From contig JAIEPX010000010.1 in the NCBI GenBank assembly GCA_019748175.1, positions 1-64,000 on the forward strand: a stretch of DNA of 64,000 nucleotides, given 5' to 3'. Each line of letters starts with the position of its first letter. Position 1 is the stretch's first letter. The stretch is from Gammaproteobacteria bacterium. Its GTDB lineage: Bacteria; Pseudomonadota; Gammaproteobacteria; JAIEPX01. The translations under genes and the position numbers were made by a program. Below, piece by piece: positions 18,457 to 30,050 of the stretch. The notes beneath the pieces were generated by a model. The model searched no databases. It was not told where the DNA came from and saw nothing but the letters and a program-made list of their open reading frames with translations.

Positions 18457-19724
18457 TGGCGAATGAAGTCTGTTTTCGCACATTAGGACATGAAAACCCT
18501 TCGAGTTTGTCAACGTATGAAAAATTGGGTGGTTATTCTGCGTGGAAAAAAATTGTTAAAGAAAATACGCCTAAAAAAGATATCATTGAAACTATAAAAA
18601 AATCTTGCCTAAGAGGCCGTGGTGGAGCCGGTTTTCCTACTGGATTAAAATGGAGTTTTATGCCGGATTCGGATGTACAGAAATATCTGCTGTGCAATTC
18701 AGATGAAAGTGAACCGGGCACTTGTAAAGATCGCGATATTTTGCGCTACAATCCTCATCAATTAATTGAAGGGATGCTTATTGGATGTTATGCAATTGGT
18801 TCAAGCGTTGGGTATAACTATATGCGTGGTGAGTATTGTGGCGAACCATTTCTGGCGGTTGAGCGAGCACTCAACGAGGCCCGACAAGCAGGCTTCGTGG
18901 GTAGCAATATCTTGGGTTCAGGAATTGATATTGAAATACATAATCATTTAGGTGCTGGCGCTTATATTTGCGGAGAAGAAACTGCGTTGATTGAATCACT
19001 TGAAGGTAAAAAAGGATTCCCACGTTTTAAACCGCCATTTCCGGCAAATTATGGGCTTTATGGAAAACCAACGACTGTTAATAATACTGAAACACTGGCT
19101 TCAGTACCTGTGATTATGGAAAAAGGTGCGGAGTGGTTTTTAAACTTGGGTAAGCCCAATAATGGTGGGACCAAAATATTCTGTGTTTCTGGTCATGTTG
19201 AAAAACCGGGTAATTATGAAGTGCCATTAGGAATTCCATTTGCGAAATTATTAGAACTTGCAGGTGGGGTAAGAGATGGCAATAAATTAAAAGCGGTCAT
19301 CCCTGGTGGAACGTCAATGCCTGTCATGCGGGCAGACGTGATTATGAATACCGATATGGATTATGACTCTTTAATGAAGGCAGGTTCTATGTTGGGTTCT
19401 GCTGGTGTGATCGTCATGGACGAGAAGACGTGCATGGTCGATGCATTATTGCGAATTTCAGAATTTTACGCTGATGAATCCTGTGGTCAATGTACACCCT
19501 GTCGTGAAGGAACAGGTTGGTTAATGCGCATGATAGAGCGAATAGAACACGGCCATGGATGTCCAGGTGACTTAGAAAAGCTAACCAATGTTGCAAAAAA
19601 TATCGAAGGTCGAACAATTTGTGCGTTAGGTGAAGCAGCAGCATGGCCAGTAGGAAGTTTTGTGAAACATTTTTATGATGAGTTTGAAGCGCATATCACT
19701 CAAAAGAAATGTCCGTTTAAGTAA
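18456..19724 (+). CDS. nuoF: NADH-quinone oxidoreductase subunit F
   Basis: NADH- and FMN-binding subunit where electrons enter complex I. 422 residues. Visible: the Gly-rich FMN/NADH loop [13 protein letters not shown], the segment [14 protein letters not shown], and the N3 [4Fe-4S] ligands [13 protein letters not shown] with a fourth cysteine downstream in [12 protein letters not shown]. Start overlaps nuoE by one base with GAGGAGG upstream. Confidence 0.98.
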   Translation: MANEVCFRTLGHENPSSLSTYEKLGGYSAWKKIVKENTPKKDIIETIKKSCLRGRGGAGFPTGLKWSFMPDSDVQKYLLCNSDESEPGTCKDRDILRYNPHQLIEGMLIGCYAIGSSVGYNYMRGEYCGEPFLAVERALNEARQAGFVGSNILGSGIDIEIHNHLGAGAYICGEETALIESLEGKKGFPRFKPPFPANYGLYGKPTTVNNTETLASVPVIMEKGAEWFLNLGKPNNGGTKIFCVSGHVEKPGNYEVPLGIPFAKLLELAGGVRDGNKLKAVIPGGTSMPVMRADVIMNTDMDYDSLMKAGSMLGSAGVIVMDEKTCMVDALLRISEFYADESCGQCTPCREGTGWLMRMIERIEHGHGCPGDLEKLTNVAKNIEGRTICALGEAAAWPVGSFVKHFYDEFEAHITQKKCPFK

Positions 19725-19734
19725 AAGGTACATT

Positions 19735-22077
19735 ATGTTTAATATTGAAATAAATGGTAAATCAGTTGAAGCCAATGATGGTCAGATGGTCATTGATGCG
19801 GCTGATGCAGCAGGTATTTATATTCCACGGTTTTGTTACCACAAAAAATTATCAGTCGCTGCGAATTGTCGCATGTGTCTCGTCGAAGTTGAGAAAATGG
19901 GCAAACCTGTTCCAGCGTGTGCTACACCCGCTGTGTCTGGAATGAAAGTATTTACTCAATCGCAGAAAGCTTTAGATGCTCAGAAAGCAGTCATGGAATT
20001 TTTGCTCATTAATCATCCATTAGATTGCCCTATTTGTGACCAAGGCGGTGAATGTGAGTTGCAAGATTTAGCGGTGGGTTATGGTGATGATGTAGGACGA
20101 TATACCGAGGGAAAACGTTCGGTTGCTGATGAAGATATTGGTCCTTTAGTAGCAACAGAAATGACACGTTGTATTCATTGCACACGTTGTGTTCGATTTG
20201 GTACTGAAATTGCAGGATTTCGTGAATTGGGTATGACGGGTCGTGGAGAAAAATCTCGGATTGGAACGTACGTTAAACATTTTATGCAATCTGAAGTCTC
20301 CGGAAATATCATTGATTTATGTCCGGTCGGCGCGTTGACTTCTAAACCATATCGTTTTACTGCACGAGCTTGGGAAATGTCTCAGCAGCGCAGTATTGCA
20401 CCTCATGATTGTTTAGGATCAAATATTTATGTTCATACACGTGGTTATGAGTACAGTGACTATCGTGAAGTGATGCGAGTAGTGCCTCGTGAAAATGAAA
20501 GTATTAATGAAACGTGGTTGTCAGATCGAGATCGATTTAGTTATGAAGGCCTTCATAAAGATCATAGATTAACGGGCCCCCTGATTAAAAAAGAAGGTAA
20601 GTGGTTGCAAGTTGATTGGTCAACCGCACTCAATTTCGCAGTCAATAATTTGCGCGATGTCGTTAATGCGAAAAAATCTGAACAGTTAGCTGCTATTGCT
20701 TCGCCTTCTTCGACTACAGAAGAATTATATTTATTACAAAAAATAATGCGAGATTTAGGTTCTAATAATATTGATCATCGTTTGCAACAAATGGATTTTT
20801 CGCAACAGGAAAATTGTGCATTATATCCTGGCATGAATACGGAGCTTGCTTCGTTAGAGTCTATGGATACAATTTTATTAGTAGGTTCTGATATTCGTCG
20901 CGAACAACCTTTAGCCGGACTTCGAGTACGTAAAGCATCATTGAATGGCGCTACTATTATGCGAATTGGAAGCATTGATAGTGAAATGAATTTTAAATTA
21001 ACAGAAAATATTCACACCACACCGTTTTCATTGATTGAAACGTTAAAAACAATACTGGATTCATTGACAACAAGTGCGAATAACAACCCCATTGCTCAAC
21101 AGCTTAAAAGTGCAGAGAAATCGATTATTATTTTAGGTGCTGAAGCTCAATCACATCCGCAAGCAACTTTAGTTCGTGCGTTGTGTTTAGAAATTGCAAA
21201 ACTATCGAATGCCCATGTTGCCACGATGACAGTGGGTGCGAATAGTGCAGGCGCGTGGATTGCCGGTGCAGTGCCTCATCGAAAAGCAGCGGGTGAAAAT
21301 TTAACCACCGAAGGTCTGAATGCTCAAACCATGTTTTCGCAACCACGAGCTGCTTATATATTGTTAAATGTCGAGCCGGAACATGATTTAATCTATTCAG
21401 CTTCTGCTATCGCAGCATTAAAAGCTGCCGATTTTGTCGTGTGCATGTCTCCTTATATGAGTTCTGTTCACGCAGAAGTTGCGGATGTGTTATTGCCTAT
21501 TGCACCTTTTACTGAAACTGATGGAACTTTTGTAAACGTAGAAGGTAAATGGCAATCTTTTAATGCGGTGAGTCCTCCCTTTGGAGAAGTGCGACCCGGT
21601 TGGAAAGTGTTACGTGTGTTAGGTAATTTACTCGAATTGCAGGGTTATGATTATATTTGCGCCTCTGAAATTCGAACCGAATTAGAAAAATTATTAGAGC
21701 ATGGCACTGCTCCTACAGAACGTACATCGTTAGATAAAAATGCGACTGCTACTGGAAAAAAAGGATTAGAAATTATTTATGAATGGCCTGCTGTGTGTAT
21801 TGATGGATTAGCTCGTCGAGCGAAGGCGCTTCAAGCTACATTACCTTCGATGCAACAAGCGATTTCTATTAATCAAAGCATGGCACAAGATTTAGGCGTT
21901 AATGCAGAGCAAGAAATCACACTTAAGCAAAGTGGTCTTGAAATCACAGTTCCGGTTCAAGTTGATGCGCGAGTACCTAATAACTGTGTATTGATTCCAA
22001 AAGGTATTACTTTAACTTCTGGGTTTGGTGACGGATTTGCCGAAATTAATGTAGAGCGAGGTAATCGCCATGCTTGA
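19735..22077 (+). CDS. nuoG: NADH-quinone oxidoreductase subunit G
   Basis: The largest peripheral-arm subunit. The frame opens at 19675 inside nuoF, but the ATG at 19735, preceded by AAAGG, is the real start and gives 780 residues. The N-terminus holds a [2Fe-2S] ferredoxin domain (CRMCLVE), the His-Cys3 cluster region ([14 protein letters not shown]) and [4Fe-4S] ligands (CIHCTRC, then DLCPVGAL). A molybdopterin-oxidoreductase-like domain that is structural in complex I follows. The 3' end overlaps nuoH by 8 nt. Confidence 0.97.
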   Translation: MFNIEINGKSVEANDGQMVIDAADAAGIYIPRFCYHKKLSVAANCRMCLVEVEKMGKPVPACATPAVSGMKVFTQSQKALDAQKAVMEFLLINHPLDCPICDQGGECELQDLAVGYGDDVGRYTEGKRSVADEDIGPLVATEMTRCIHCTRCVRFGTEIAGFRELGMTGRGEKSRIGTYVKHFMQSEVSGNIIDLCPVGALTSKPYRFTARAWEMSQQRSIAPHDCLGSNIYVHTRGYEYSDYREVMRVVPRENESINETWLSDRDRFSYEGLHKDHRLTGPLIKKEGKWLQVDWSTALNFAVNNLRDVVNAKKSEQLAAIASPSSTTEELYLLQKIMRDLGSNNIDHRLQQMDFSQQENCALYPGMNTELASLESMDTILLVGSDIRREQPLAGLRVRKASLNGATIMRIGSIDSEMNFKLTENIHTTPFSLIETLKTILDSLTTSANNNPIAQQLKSAEKSIIILGAEAQSHPQATLVRALCLEIAKLSNAHVATMTVGANSAGAWIAGAVPHRKAAGENLTTEGLNAQTMFSQPRAAYILLNVEPEHDLIYSASAIAALKAADFVVCMSPYMSSVHAEVADVLLPIAPFTETDGTFVNVEGKWQSFNAVSPPFGEVRPGWKVLRVLGNLLELQGYDYICASEIRTELEKLLEHGTAPTERTSLDKNATATGKKGLEIIYEWPAVCIDGLARRAKALQATLPSMQQAISINQSMAQDLGVNAEQEITLKQSGLEITVPVQVDARVPNNCVLIPKGITLTSGFGDGFAEINVERGNRHA

Positions 22078-23095
22078 ACAATTAATTAGCTTAGCTTGGA
22101 TCATTGCAAAAATTTTAATTATTGTGCTGCCATTGCTTGGCGTTGTTGCTTATTTGACGATGGCCGAAAGAAAAGTCATTGCATATATGCAGTATCGTAT
22201 TGGAGTAAATCGTGTAGGAATTCGAGGAATTGGACAGCCCATTGCAGATGCAATTAAATTGGTGTTTAAAGAAATTATTATTCCAACTGCGTCTAATCGT
22301 TACTTGTTTGTATTGGCTCCTATTTTAGCAATGACACCCGCTCTTGTCGCTTGGTCAGTAGTTCCTTTTGATGATGGTTGGGTTTTGGCTAATGTTAATG
22401 CCGGTGTTCTATTTATTTTTGCGATGACCTCAATTGGAATTTATGGAATTATTTGTGCAGGTTGGGGGTCAAATTCTAAATACGCTTTTTTTAGTGCGAT
22501 GCGTGTTGCAGCGCAAATGGTTTCCTATGAAATTGCGATGGGGTTTGCGTTGGTGGGAGTTTTGATTGCTGCTGGCTCAATGAACTTTACTGAAATTGTT
22601 CATGCTCAAAGTGGTAGCTTATTACATTGGTATTGGTTGCCATTATTGCCGTTGTTTGTTGTGTATTGGGTAGCGGGTCTTGCTGAAACAAATCGCGCTC
22701 CTTTTGATGTCGCAGAAGGTGAGTCAGAAATTGTTGCTGGATTTCATGTGGAATATTCTGGTATGACATTCGCAATGTTTTTCTTAGCAGAATATGCCAA
22801 TATGATTTTAATTTCTAGCTTAGCGGTATTGATGTTTTTGGGTGGGTGGTTGTCACCTTTTCAAGGAATCCCATTATTAGAGTCGACGTTTAATTGGGTG
22901 CCTGGCATTATTTGGTTTGCTGCGAAAGTTTCGTTGTTCTTGTATTTGTATTTATGGATACGAGCAACGTTTCCACGCTATCGTTATGACCAAATTATGC
23001 GTTTAGGATGGAAAGTGCTTATTCCTGTCACGTTGCTGTGGATTTTAGTGGTAGCACTTGCGGTTCAATTTCATTTAGCACCTTGGTTTGTATGA
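22070..23095 (+). CDS. nuoH: NADH-quinone oxidoreductase subunit H
   Basis: Membrane subunit that forms the quinone channel with NuoB/D. 341 residues, about 8 hydrophobic helices. Conserved [14 protein letters not shown] after TM1 and [20 protein letters not shown] in the central cytosolic loop are clear. The usual GPNRVGP motif reads GVNRVGI here, a substitution at a commonly conserved proline. Overlaps nuoI by 4 nt. Confidence 0.97.
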   Translation: MLEQLISLAWIIAKILIIVLPLLGVVAYLTMAERKVIAYMQYRIGVNRVGIRGIGQPIADAIKLVFKEIIIPTASNRYLFVLAPILAMTPALVAWSVVPFDDGWVLANVNAGVLFIFAMTSIGIYGIICAGWGSNSKYAFFSAMRVAAQMVSYEIAMGFALVGVLIAAGSMNFTEIVHAQSGSLLHWYWLPLLPLFVVYWVAGLAETNRAPFDVAEGESEIVAGFHVEYSGMTFAMFFLAEYANMILISSLAVLMFLGGWLSPFQGIPLLESTFNWVPGIIWFAAKVSLFLYLYLWIRATFPRYRYDQIMRLGWKVLIPVTLLWILVVALAVQFHLAPWFV

Positions 23096-23583
23096 TGAAA
23101 AGATTATTAAATACAGTTAAAAGTTTTACACTTTGGGAATTATTCCAAGGGTTATTTGTCACTGGGCGCGCTTTTTTTGGGAAGAAAATTACTATTCAAT
23201 ATCCCGAAGAAGAAACGCCTATATCCCCTCGTTTTAGAGGGATGTTGGCACTGAGACGCTATCCCAATGGTGAAGAACGTTGTATCGCATGTAAATTATG
23301 TGAAGCTGTTTGTCCTGCAGCGGCGATTACGATCGAAGCGGAAGAACGAGAGGATGGTACACGTCGAACAACAAAATATGAAATTGATGCATTTAAATGT
23401 ATTAATTGTGGATTTTGTGAAGAAGCCTGTCCGGTTGATTCCATTGTGCTAACGCCAGAGATGCATTACCACATGGAAAATCGCGGTGAAAATATTTTGA
23501 CTAAAGAAAAACTGTTGGCTATTGGTGATTTGTATGAAGAACGCCTAGCCGCTGATCGGGCTGCTGATGAAAAATATCGGTAG
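23092..23583 (+). CDS. nuoI: NADH-quinone oxidoreductase subunit I
   Basis: Ferredoxin-like subunit carrying clusters N6a and N6b. The frame extends back to 23008 inside nuoH, but the ATG at 23092, overlapping the nuoH stop as ATGA, gives 163 residues, the family length; the adjacent ATG at 23095 is equally possible. Two [4Fe-4S] motifs are seen: [12 protein letters not shown] and [12 protein letters not shown]. Confidence 0.97.
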   Translation: MMKRLLNTVKSFTLWELFQGLFVTGRAFFGKKITIQYPEEETPISPRFRGMLALRRYPNGEERCIACKLCEAVCPAAAITIEAEEREDGTRRTTKYEIDAFKCINCGFCEEACPVDSIVLTPEMHYHMENRGENILTKEKLLAIGDLYEERLAADRAADEKYR

Positions 23584-23595
23584 GGGAGCACAGAG

Positions 23596-24198
23596 ATGAT
23601 TAATTTACCAGTACTTGTTTTTTATGCGTTTGCGTCATTGCTCGTGTTGTCGTCTGCGATGGTTATTATTTCGCGCAATCCTGTAAGAGGAGCGTTATTC
23701 CTCGTGTTGGCATTTTTTGCGAGCAGCGTGTTGTGGATGTTGATGGAAGCTGAATTTTTAGCGCTTGCTTTGATCTTTGTGTATGTAGGCGCTGTCATGA
23801 CATTATTTCTATTCGTTGTCATGATGCTTAATTTGGATTTAGTGCCTTCGCGCGAAGGATTTGTCCGCTATTTACCTTTCGGTATTTTAGTGATGGTTTT
23901 ATTTGTTTCAGTGATGATCATTGTTATCACACCGGAACATTTTAAATTAGGCTCGACGGGAGCAGTTGTCGCTCATCCAGAAGGTTATAGTAATGTGAAA
24001 GAAATTGGCGAGATATTGTATACGCAGTATTTTTACCCGTTTGAGCTTGCCGCAATATTATTATTAACGGCAATAATAGCTGCGATTACGTTAACCTTTA
24101 GAGGTCGTCAGCACTCGAGAGTCCAGCTTATTAAGAAGCAATTATCTGCAACGAAAGCAGATCGAATGTATTTGGTTGATCCAAAAGAGAGTAAATAG
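23596..24198 (+). CDS. nuoJ: NADH-quinone oxidoreductase subunit J
   Basis: Membrane-arm subunit of 200 residues with five predicted hydrophobic helices; TM3 contains LALIFVYVGAVMTLFLFVVM, the conserved segment with the pi-bulge region. GGGGAG lies upstream of the ATG. Its TAG directly abuts the nuoK ATG. Confidence 0.96.
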   Translation: MINLPVLVFYAFASLLVLSSAMVIISRNPVRGALFLVLAFFASSVLWMLMEAEFLALALIFVYVGAVMTLFLFVVMMLNLDLVPSREGFVRYLPFGILVMVLFVSVMIIVITPEHFKLGSTGAVVAHPEGYSNVKEIGEILYTQYFYPFELAAILLLTAIIAAITLTFRGRQHSRVQLIKKQLSATKADRMYLVDPKESK

Positions 24199-24504
24199 AT
24201 GATTACCCTATCACATTATTTGATTGTTGGTGCAATTGTGTTTTCTCTGAGTCTTGCAGGGATAATATTGAATCGTAAAAATCTAATTGTACTATTTATG
24301 TGTGTAGAACTCATGTTGCTCGCAGTCAATATGAATTTTGTCGCCTTCTCTCAGTATCTGGGTGGTACGATGGGGCAAATCTTTGTCTTTTTTATTCTGA
24401 CTGTGGCTGCTGCTGAATCAGCCATCGGTTTGGCAATTCTCGTAGTATTATATCGTAAGCGCGGCACTATTAATGTCGCAGAATTAGATACATTGAAGGG
24501 TTAA
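24199..24504 (+). CDS. nuoK: NADH-quinone oxidoreductase subunit K
   Basis: Three-helix membrane subunit of 101 residues, the usual size. Conserved helix-embedded glutamates appear in [11 protein letters not shown] and [11 protein letters not shown]; both are part of the proton pathway in the family. Starts at the base after the nuoJ stop. Confidence 0.97.
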   Translation: MITLSHYLIVGAIVFSLSLAGIILNRKNLIVLFMCVELMLLAVNMNFVAFSQYLGGTMGQIFVFFILTVAAAESAIGLAILVVLYRKRGTINVAELDTLKG

Positions 24505-24507
24505 TTT

Positions 24508-26478
24508 GTGATAACGACAGTACACAATCTTGCATTAATTGCTATTTTGGCTCCGCTAGTCGGAAGTTTAATCGCGGGATTATTTGGTAAAAAAATCGGT
24601 GTGAACAGTTCGCAATCGGTGACAATTGCAGGTATCGCAGTTTCATTTCTCTGCTCTTTGATTTTAGCAAAATCAATATTGATTGATCATGTTCAGCCGT
24701 TAAATGAAACAATCTATGTCTGGGGCACCAGTGGAAATTACACGCTATCAGTTGGTTTTTTGATTGATCAATTAAGCGTTTTAATGATGAACATTGTGAC
24801 CTTTGTTTCGCTGTTGGTTCATATATATAGTATTGGCTATATGGAAGGTGATCCTGGCGTACAACGATTTTTTAGTTATATGTCGTTATTCACTTTTGGA
24901 ATGCTTTCACTCGTGATGGCCAATAATTTCCTATTATTGTTTTTTGGTTGGGAAACGGTCGGATTAGTGTCATATCTTTTAATCGGTTTTTGGTTCAAAA
25001 AGGATTCGGCCGCTTTGGGAGGTTTCAAAGCCTTTATTGTGAATCGAGTGGGTGATTTCGGATTTTTATTGGGGATCGCTGTTATATTAAGTTATTTTGG
25101 CACCTTAGATTACGCAACAGTGTTTGCAGCAGCACCTAACTTCTTGAATTCAACATTATCAATCGTTTCTAATTATGAATGGTCTGCATTGACAGTAATT
25201 TGCTTGCTTTTATTTGTAGGTGCGATGGGTAAATCTGCTCAGTTACCATTACATATTTGGTTGCCCGAATCGATGGAAGGTCCTACACCTATTTCTGCGT
25301 TGATCCATGCGGCGACGATGGTGACAGCGGGTGTTTACATGGTGGCTAGAATGTCTCCGCTCTATAATCTCAGTCCAACCGCAATGTCTGTGGTGATGAT
25401 AATCGGTGCTACAGGCGCTTTATCACTCGGATTATTAGCCGTCGTTGAAAATGATATTAAACGCGTGATTGCTTTTTCAACGATGTCACAATTAGGTTAT
25501 ATGATGGCTGCCAATGGTGCAGGTGCTTATGAAGCGGGCATTTTTCATTTAGCGACTCATGCGTGCTTTAAAGCACTATTATTCTTAGGGGCGGGTTCTG
25601 TCATTATTGCGATGCATCACGAACAAAATTTGCACAAGATGGGAAATTTACGAAAATATATGCCCATCACATATATTACTTTTTTAATTGGTACTCTCGC
25701 GATAACAGCAATCCCGCCATTCGCAGGATTTTTCTCAAAAGATACGATTATTGAAGCTGTTCGTGAATCACATGTGTCAGGTGCATTTTATGCGTATTGT
25801 TGTTTATTAATAGGTGCTTTTGTTACAGCCGTATATTCATTTCGTGCCCTCTTTTTAGCATTTCATACTTCTGAACGCATGGACGAAGAAACCCGTTCCC
25901 ATTTACATGAAACGAAAGCGGTTATTACCGTGCCACTCATTATTCTTGCGATTGCTTCTGTGCTGTTGGGCGTGCTGATTGTGGGCCCCATGTTATTCAC
26001 CCAGCCAAAGCTCATGGGGCAAACTATGTTGGTACCAGCTGGACTCGATGTGTTGGGAGAATTAGCGAAAGAGTATCATGGTGTGTTACCGATGATGCTG
26101 CACGGATTTTTAGGATTAACTTTCTGGTTTACGATGGCCGGGCTTGCGACAGCATGGATTTGTTATATTAAAAAACCTGAGTTACCTAAATTATTTGCAG
26201 AACGTTTTGCTACAGTGCGTTACGTACTTCTAAAACGCTACGGTTTTGATGCATTGAATCAGTTGGTATTTGTGCGTGGTACTAGAACACTAAGTAATTT
26301 TTTCTATTACTTTGCTGACGCAAAAGTGATCGATAGTTGGTTGGTCAATGGATCTGGTCGTGGAGTTCAACGCGTTGCTTCGCTGATTCGGCGAGTGCAA
26401 TCCGGTTATTTATATCATTACGCGTTTTCCATGATTTTGGGCATTGTGGCTCTGTTACTTTGGGTTGTGTTGAGTTAG
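24508..26478 (+). CDS. nuoL: NADH-quinone oxidoreductase subunit L
   Basis: Distal antiporter-like proton pump of complex I. Uses a GTG start 3 nt after nuoK; the 656-residue length is normal. Helix-rich, with conserved blocks FFGWETVGLVSYLLIGFW, GKSAQLPLHIWLPESMEGPT and HAATMVTAGVYMVAR, and the C-terminal extension that forms the lateral helix. Confidence 0.97.
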   Translation: MITTVHNLALIAILAPLVGSLIAGLFGKKIGVNSSQSVTIAGIAVSFLCSLILAKSILIDHVQPLNETIYVWGTSGNYTLSVGFLIDQLSVLMMNIVTFVSLLVHIYSIGYMEGDPGVQRFFSYMSLFTFGMLSLVMANNFLLLFFGWETVGLVSYLLIGFWFKKDSAALGGFKAFIVNRVGDFGFLLGIAVILSYFGTLDYATVFAAAPNFLNSTLSIVSNYEWSALTVICLLLFVGAMGKSAQLPLHIWLPESMEGPTPISALIHAATMVTAGVYMVARMSPLYNLSPTAMSVVMIIGATGALSLGLLAVVENDIKRVIAFSTMSQLGYMMAANGAGAYEAGIFHLATHACFKALLFLGAGSVIIAMHHEQNLHKMGNLRKYMPITYITFLIGTLAITAIPPFAGFFSKDTIIEAVRESHVSGAFYAYCCLLIGAFVTAVYSFRALFLAFHTSERMDEETRSHLHETKAVITVPLIILAIASVLLGVLIVGPMLFTQPKLMGQTMLVPAGLDVLGELAKEYHGVLPMMLHGFLGLTFWFTMAGLATAWICYIKKPELPKLFAERFATVRYVLLKRYGFDALNQLVFVRGTRTLSNFFYYFADAKVIDSWLVNGSGRGVQRVASLIRRVQSGYLYHYAFSMILGIVALLLWVVLS

Positions 26479-26489
26479 GTGATTAAAGA

Positions 26490-28007
26490 ATGTTAACGAA
26501 TTTACCTTTACTGAGTTTGCAAATCTGGCTTCCGACCTTATCGGCAGCTGTGGTTTTATTTTTAGGAAAAATCGGTTTTGAAAAACTAGGACGTATTCTA
26601 GCGATTGCGACTGTTTTTCTGTGCTTATTATTGTGTATTCCGTTGTATACAAATTTTGATACAACAACTTATGCGTATCAATTCCGGGAAACCTTATCGT
26701 GGATTCCGATGTTTGGAATTCAATATGATATTGGTGTAGATGGTATCGCGATGCCGTTAGTCATTTTAACCGTTTTTACTTCTCTGATTGTAATCTTAGC
26801 GTCGTGGAAAGCGATTCAAGATAAGGCTACTCAATATTTGGCGACATTTTTAGTGTTGCAAGCAATGACTGTTGGTGTGTTTGTTGCGATTGATGCGATG
26901 CTATTTTATGTGTTTTGGGAAGCAATGCTGATACCTATGTATTTAGCAATCGGAATTTGGGGAAGTCAAAATCGTTCCTACGCAGCAATAAAGTTTTTCT
27001 TGTATACATTTTTGGGTTCTGCACTGATGTTAATTGTCATGTTGTATTTAGGAATGCGTGCAGATAGTTTTTCAATACCAAGTTTTTATAGCTTACCGTT
27101 AACGATGATTCAACAAGTGCTCATATTCTTAGCGTTTTTATTAGCGTTTGCTGTAAAGGTGCCCATGTGGCCAGTGCATACATGGTTGCCTGATGCGCAT
27201 ACCGAAGCACCTGCAGGTGGATCTGTTATTTTGGCAGCCTTAATGTTGAAAGTGGGCGGTTACGGATTTTTCCGATTCAGTATGCCAATCACCCCTGATG
27301 CATCGAATACATTGAGCTGGTTAATGATTGGGCTTTCTCTAATTGCGATTGTTTATATTGGTCTGATCGCATTGGCGCAAACTGATATGAAACGATTAAT
27401 TGCCTACTCTTCGGTTGCTCATATGGGATTCGTGACACTGGGCTGCTTTATGATTTATATGATTGTGAAAGCCACGGGGAATCATCAAGATGCGTTTATG
27501 GGACTTGAAGGTGCCATGGTTCAAATGATTTCGCACGGATTTGGTTCTGGTGCACTCTTCCTTGGATTCGGTATGTTATATGATCGGATGCATACTCGTG
27601 AAATTGCTAAGTTCGGTGGTATTGCGAACACTATGCCAGTTTTTGCTGCGCTGTTTATGGTGTTTGCAATGTCGAATGTAGGTTTACCTGGCACGAGTGG
27701 TTTCGTCGGTGAATTTATGGTGATTTTAAGCGCTTTCAAAGCGAATTTCTGGATTGCGATTGCTGCAGGATTGACGTTAATTATTGGGGCTAGCTATACA
27801 TTGTGGATGTATAAACGAGTTTTTTATGGTGAAGTGATTAGTAATGACGTTGCAACATTAAAGGATGTGTCGTGGTTAGAGTGGAGTGTATTAATGATGC
27901 TCGTAATCGCAATTTTTGTCATTGGTTTTTATCCTGAATCATTATTGCGCGTGATGCATTCATCCATTGATCATTTAGTGCAATTAAGTTTACAAAGTAA
28001 GTTATAA
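26490..28007 (+). CDS. nuoM: NADH-quinone oxidoreductase subunit M
   Basis: Second antiporter-like proton-pumping subunit, 505 residues, about 14 helices. Characteristic FYVFWEAMLIPMYLAIGIWG, AVKVPMWPVHTWLPDAHTEA and KRLIAYSSVAHMGFV contain the conserved helix Glu and Lys residues. Separated from nuoL by 11 nt. Confidence 0.97.
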   Translation: MLTNLPLLSLQIWLPTLSAAVVLFLGKIGFEKLGRILAIATVFLCLLLCIPLYTNFDTTTYAYQFRETLSWIPMFGIQYDIGVDGIAMPLVILTVFTSLIVILASWKAIQDKATQYLATFLVLQAMTVGVFVAIDAMLFYVFWEAMLIPMYLAIGIWGSQNRSYAAIKFFLYTFLGSALMLIVMLYLGMRADSFSIPSFYSLPLTMIQQVLIFLAFLLAFAVKVPMWPVHTWLPDAHTEAPAGGSVILAALMLKVGGYGFFRFSMPITPDASNTLSWLMIGLSLIAIVYIGLIALAQTDMKRLIAYSSVAHMGFVTLGCFMIYMIVKATGNHQDAFMGLEGAMVQMISHGFGSGALFLGFGMLYDRMHTREIAKFGGIANTMPVFAALFMVFAMSNVGLPGTSGFVGEFMVILSAFKANFWIAIAAGLTLIIGASYTLWMYKRVFYGEVISNDVATLKDVSWLEWSVLMMLVIAIFVIGFYPESLLRVMHSSIDHLVQLSLQSKL

Positions 28008-28015
28008 AGAGGTTA

Positions 28016-29458
28016 ATGAGTATGTCCTATGACATTCCAAATTTAGTTCCTGCATTTCCAGAAATGATTGTTTTTTCATTAGGTACCTTGGCATTACTCG
28101 TCCAAGCATTTTGGGGGCAGAAACGTCCAATCATTACCTATGCTGCTGTGCAATTAACGATTTTAATCGCGGCTGTTTTTACACTGGGATTCATTAACGA
28201 ACCCACGATGCTAACATTTGATAACACGTTTATTCTTGATAAATTTGCCGTAATTCTGAAACTATTTATTGAACTCTCAGTGTTTCTGTGCTTTTTTTAT
28301 TCGCGAGTATATCTCGCTGATAATGATATGCCGCGGGGTGAATATTATATTTTAGGCTTATTTGCGATGTTGGGAATGATGGTGTTAGTGTCCTCACATC
28401 ATTTTTTAACCTTATATTTAGGCGTCGAATTAATGTCGCTTCCAGTCTACGCAATGGTGGCAATGAAGCGTGAATCAGGTATGGCAGCTGAAGCGGCGAT
28501 GAAATATTTTATCATTGGTGCTATGGCAAGCGGGATGCTTTTATATGGTATCTCCATGATTTATGGTGCCACAAATAATTTAGACTTTTCTCTGGTTGCG
28601 TCTGCTATTGCTAATACTGCGCCAGAACAACAACTCATTTTAATATTTGGTTTAGCGTTTGTGATGGTAGGCATTGCCTTTAAATTAGGCGCAGTGCCTT
28701 TTCATATGTGGTTACCTGATGTGTACGAAGGCGCCCCAAATGCAGTTACACTATTTATAGCAAGTGCACCAAAAATAGCTGCATTAGGGATGGTGATACG
28801 ATTATTAGTCGATGCAATGCCTTCTCTGCATATTCAGTGGCAGCAAGATTTAATTGCAATCGCGGTGCTTTCTATGGCATTGGGTAATTTCGCAGCAATT
28901 GTTCAAGCGAATATCAAAAGAATGTTAGCGTATTCGTCGATTGCCCATATGGGATACATGATATTGGGTGTGATTGCAGCCAATAATCAAGGCTATGCTG
29001 CTTCTACTTTTTATATTATCACCTATTCATTAATGACATTAGGTTCATTCGGATTATTGGTGTTAATGAGTAGAGCGGGATATGAAGTGGAAAATATCGC
29101 TGATTTTAAAGGATTAAACAATCGTAATCCTTGGTTAGCTTTTATCATGTTAATCATGATGTTTTCAATGGCAGGTGTTCCTCCGCTAGTAGGATTTTGG
29201 GCTAAAGTTGGCGTGTTAAAAGCATTAATTCAAGTCGATTTAGTCTGGTTAGCCGCTTTGGCATTATTATTCGCAATTGTAGGCGCTTATTATTATATTC
29301 GTGTTGTGAAAGTGATGTACTTTGAAGAACCAGACTCTGAAAAAGCATATGCGATACCAAAAGATATGCAGATTGCTTTAACTATCAATGGCCTGGCCGT
29401 TTTGGTTTTAGGTTTGTTTCCTGGGTGGTTGTTTGAGTTGTGCAAATCAGCGTTTTGA
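28016..29458 (+). CDS. nuoN: NADH-quinone oxidoreductase subunit N
   Basis: Third antiporter-like subunit and last gene of the operon, up to 480 residues. Conserved LYLGVELMSLPVYAMVA, GAVPFHMWLPDVYEGAP and KRMLAYSSIAHMGYM. GAGG upstream lies only 3 nt from the ATG at 28016 and 9 nt from an in-frame ATG at 28022, so the true start may be two codons later. A 12-bp palindrome (GATTAATTAATC, 29457-29468) overlaps the stop. Confidence 0.96.
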   Translation: MSMSYDIPNLVPAFPEMIVFSLGTLALLVQAFWGQKRPIITYAAVQLTILIAAVFTLGFINEPTMLTFDNTFILDKFAVILKLFIELSVFLCFFYSRVYLADNDMPRGEYYILGLFAMLGMMVLVSSHHFLTLYLGVELMSLPVYAMVAMKRESGMAAEAAMKYFIIGAMASGMLLYGISMIYGATNNLDFSLVASAIANTAPEQQLILIFGLAFVMVGIAFKLGAVPFHMWLPDVYEGAPNAVTLFIASAPKIAALGMVIRLLVDAMPSLHIQWQQDLIAIAVLSMALGNFAAIVQANIKRMLAYSSIAHMGYMILGVIAANNQGYAASTFYIITYSLMTLGSFGLLVLMSRAGYEVENIADFKGLNNRNPWLAFIMLIMMFSMAGVPPLVGFWAKVGVLKALIQVDLVWLAALALLFAIVGAYYYIRVVKVMYFEEPDSEKAYAIPKDMQIALTINGLAVLVLGLFPGWLFELCKSAF

Positions 29459-29525
29459 TTAATTAATCTTGCTTGTGCGATTAAAGCCTATGCTTTCTCT
29501 TCAAAATTAACAGGAGACTCTAGTG

Positions 29526-30050
29526 ATGAAACTTACGCAATGGATTGTTTTTAGTGCTTCTTTGATGATAGCAATTGTTTCATATGCAGATGTAAAAATT
29601 TCTGTACCCATGAGTTTTACTGTGGAAAAAGGAGTAGGTAAGTCAGTAGGATTTGTAGAAATTTCCCCTACTAAAAATGGATTATTATTTACACCACATT
29701 TAAAAGGATTGACGCCAGGATTACATGGATTTCATATTCATGAATTTGATAGTTGCCAAAATAATGGTACGGCAGCGGGTGGGCATTTTGATCCGAATAA
29801 AACAGGTAAGCATCTTGGGCCCGATAATGAGAATGGTCATTTAGGTGATCTGCCTGTTTTAACAGTAGATGCCAAAGGTGAAGCGACCACGCCAGTTCTT
29901 GCTCCTCGAATTAAACATATTGAAGACATCAGACATCGATCTCTAATGATTCATGAAGGTGGAGATAATTATTCTGACGAGCCTGCCAAATCGGGTGGCG
30001 GTGGTGGCAGAATGGTGTGTGGTGTTATTACTCAATCAGCATCGAAGTAG
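29526..30050 (+). CDS. sodC: Periplasmic Cu,Zn superoxide dismutase
   Basis: Dismutates superoxide in the periplasm; in host-associated bacteria it helps against phagocyte oxidants. The ATG at 29526 (a GTG precedes it; AGGAG 9 nt upstream) gives 174 residues with a cleavable signal peptide of about 22 residues. Metal ligands are visible: the paired histidines of GFHIHEFDSC, the Zn/Cu bridging region GGHFDP, GHLGDLP, and MIHEGGDNYSD near the C-terminus, followed by GGGGGRMVCGVI with the disulfide partner cysteine. It lies 67 nt after nuoN and may have its own promoter, which I could not place. Confidence 0.95.
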   Translation: MKLTQWIVFSASLMIAIVSYADVKISVPMSFTVEKGVGKSVGFVEISPTKNGLLFTPHLKGLTPGLHGFHIHEFDSCQNNGTAAGGHFDPNKTGKHLGPDNENGHLGDLPVLTVDAKGEATTPVLAPRIKHIEDIRHRSLMIHEGGDNYSDEPAKSGGGGGRMVCGVITQSASK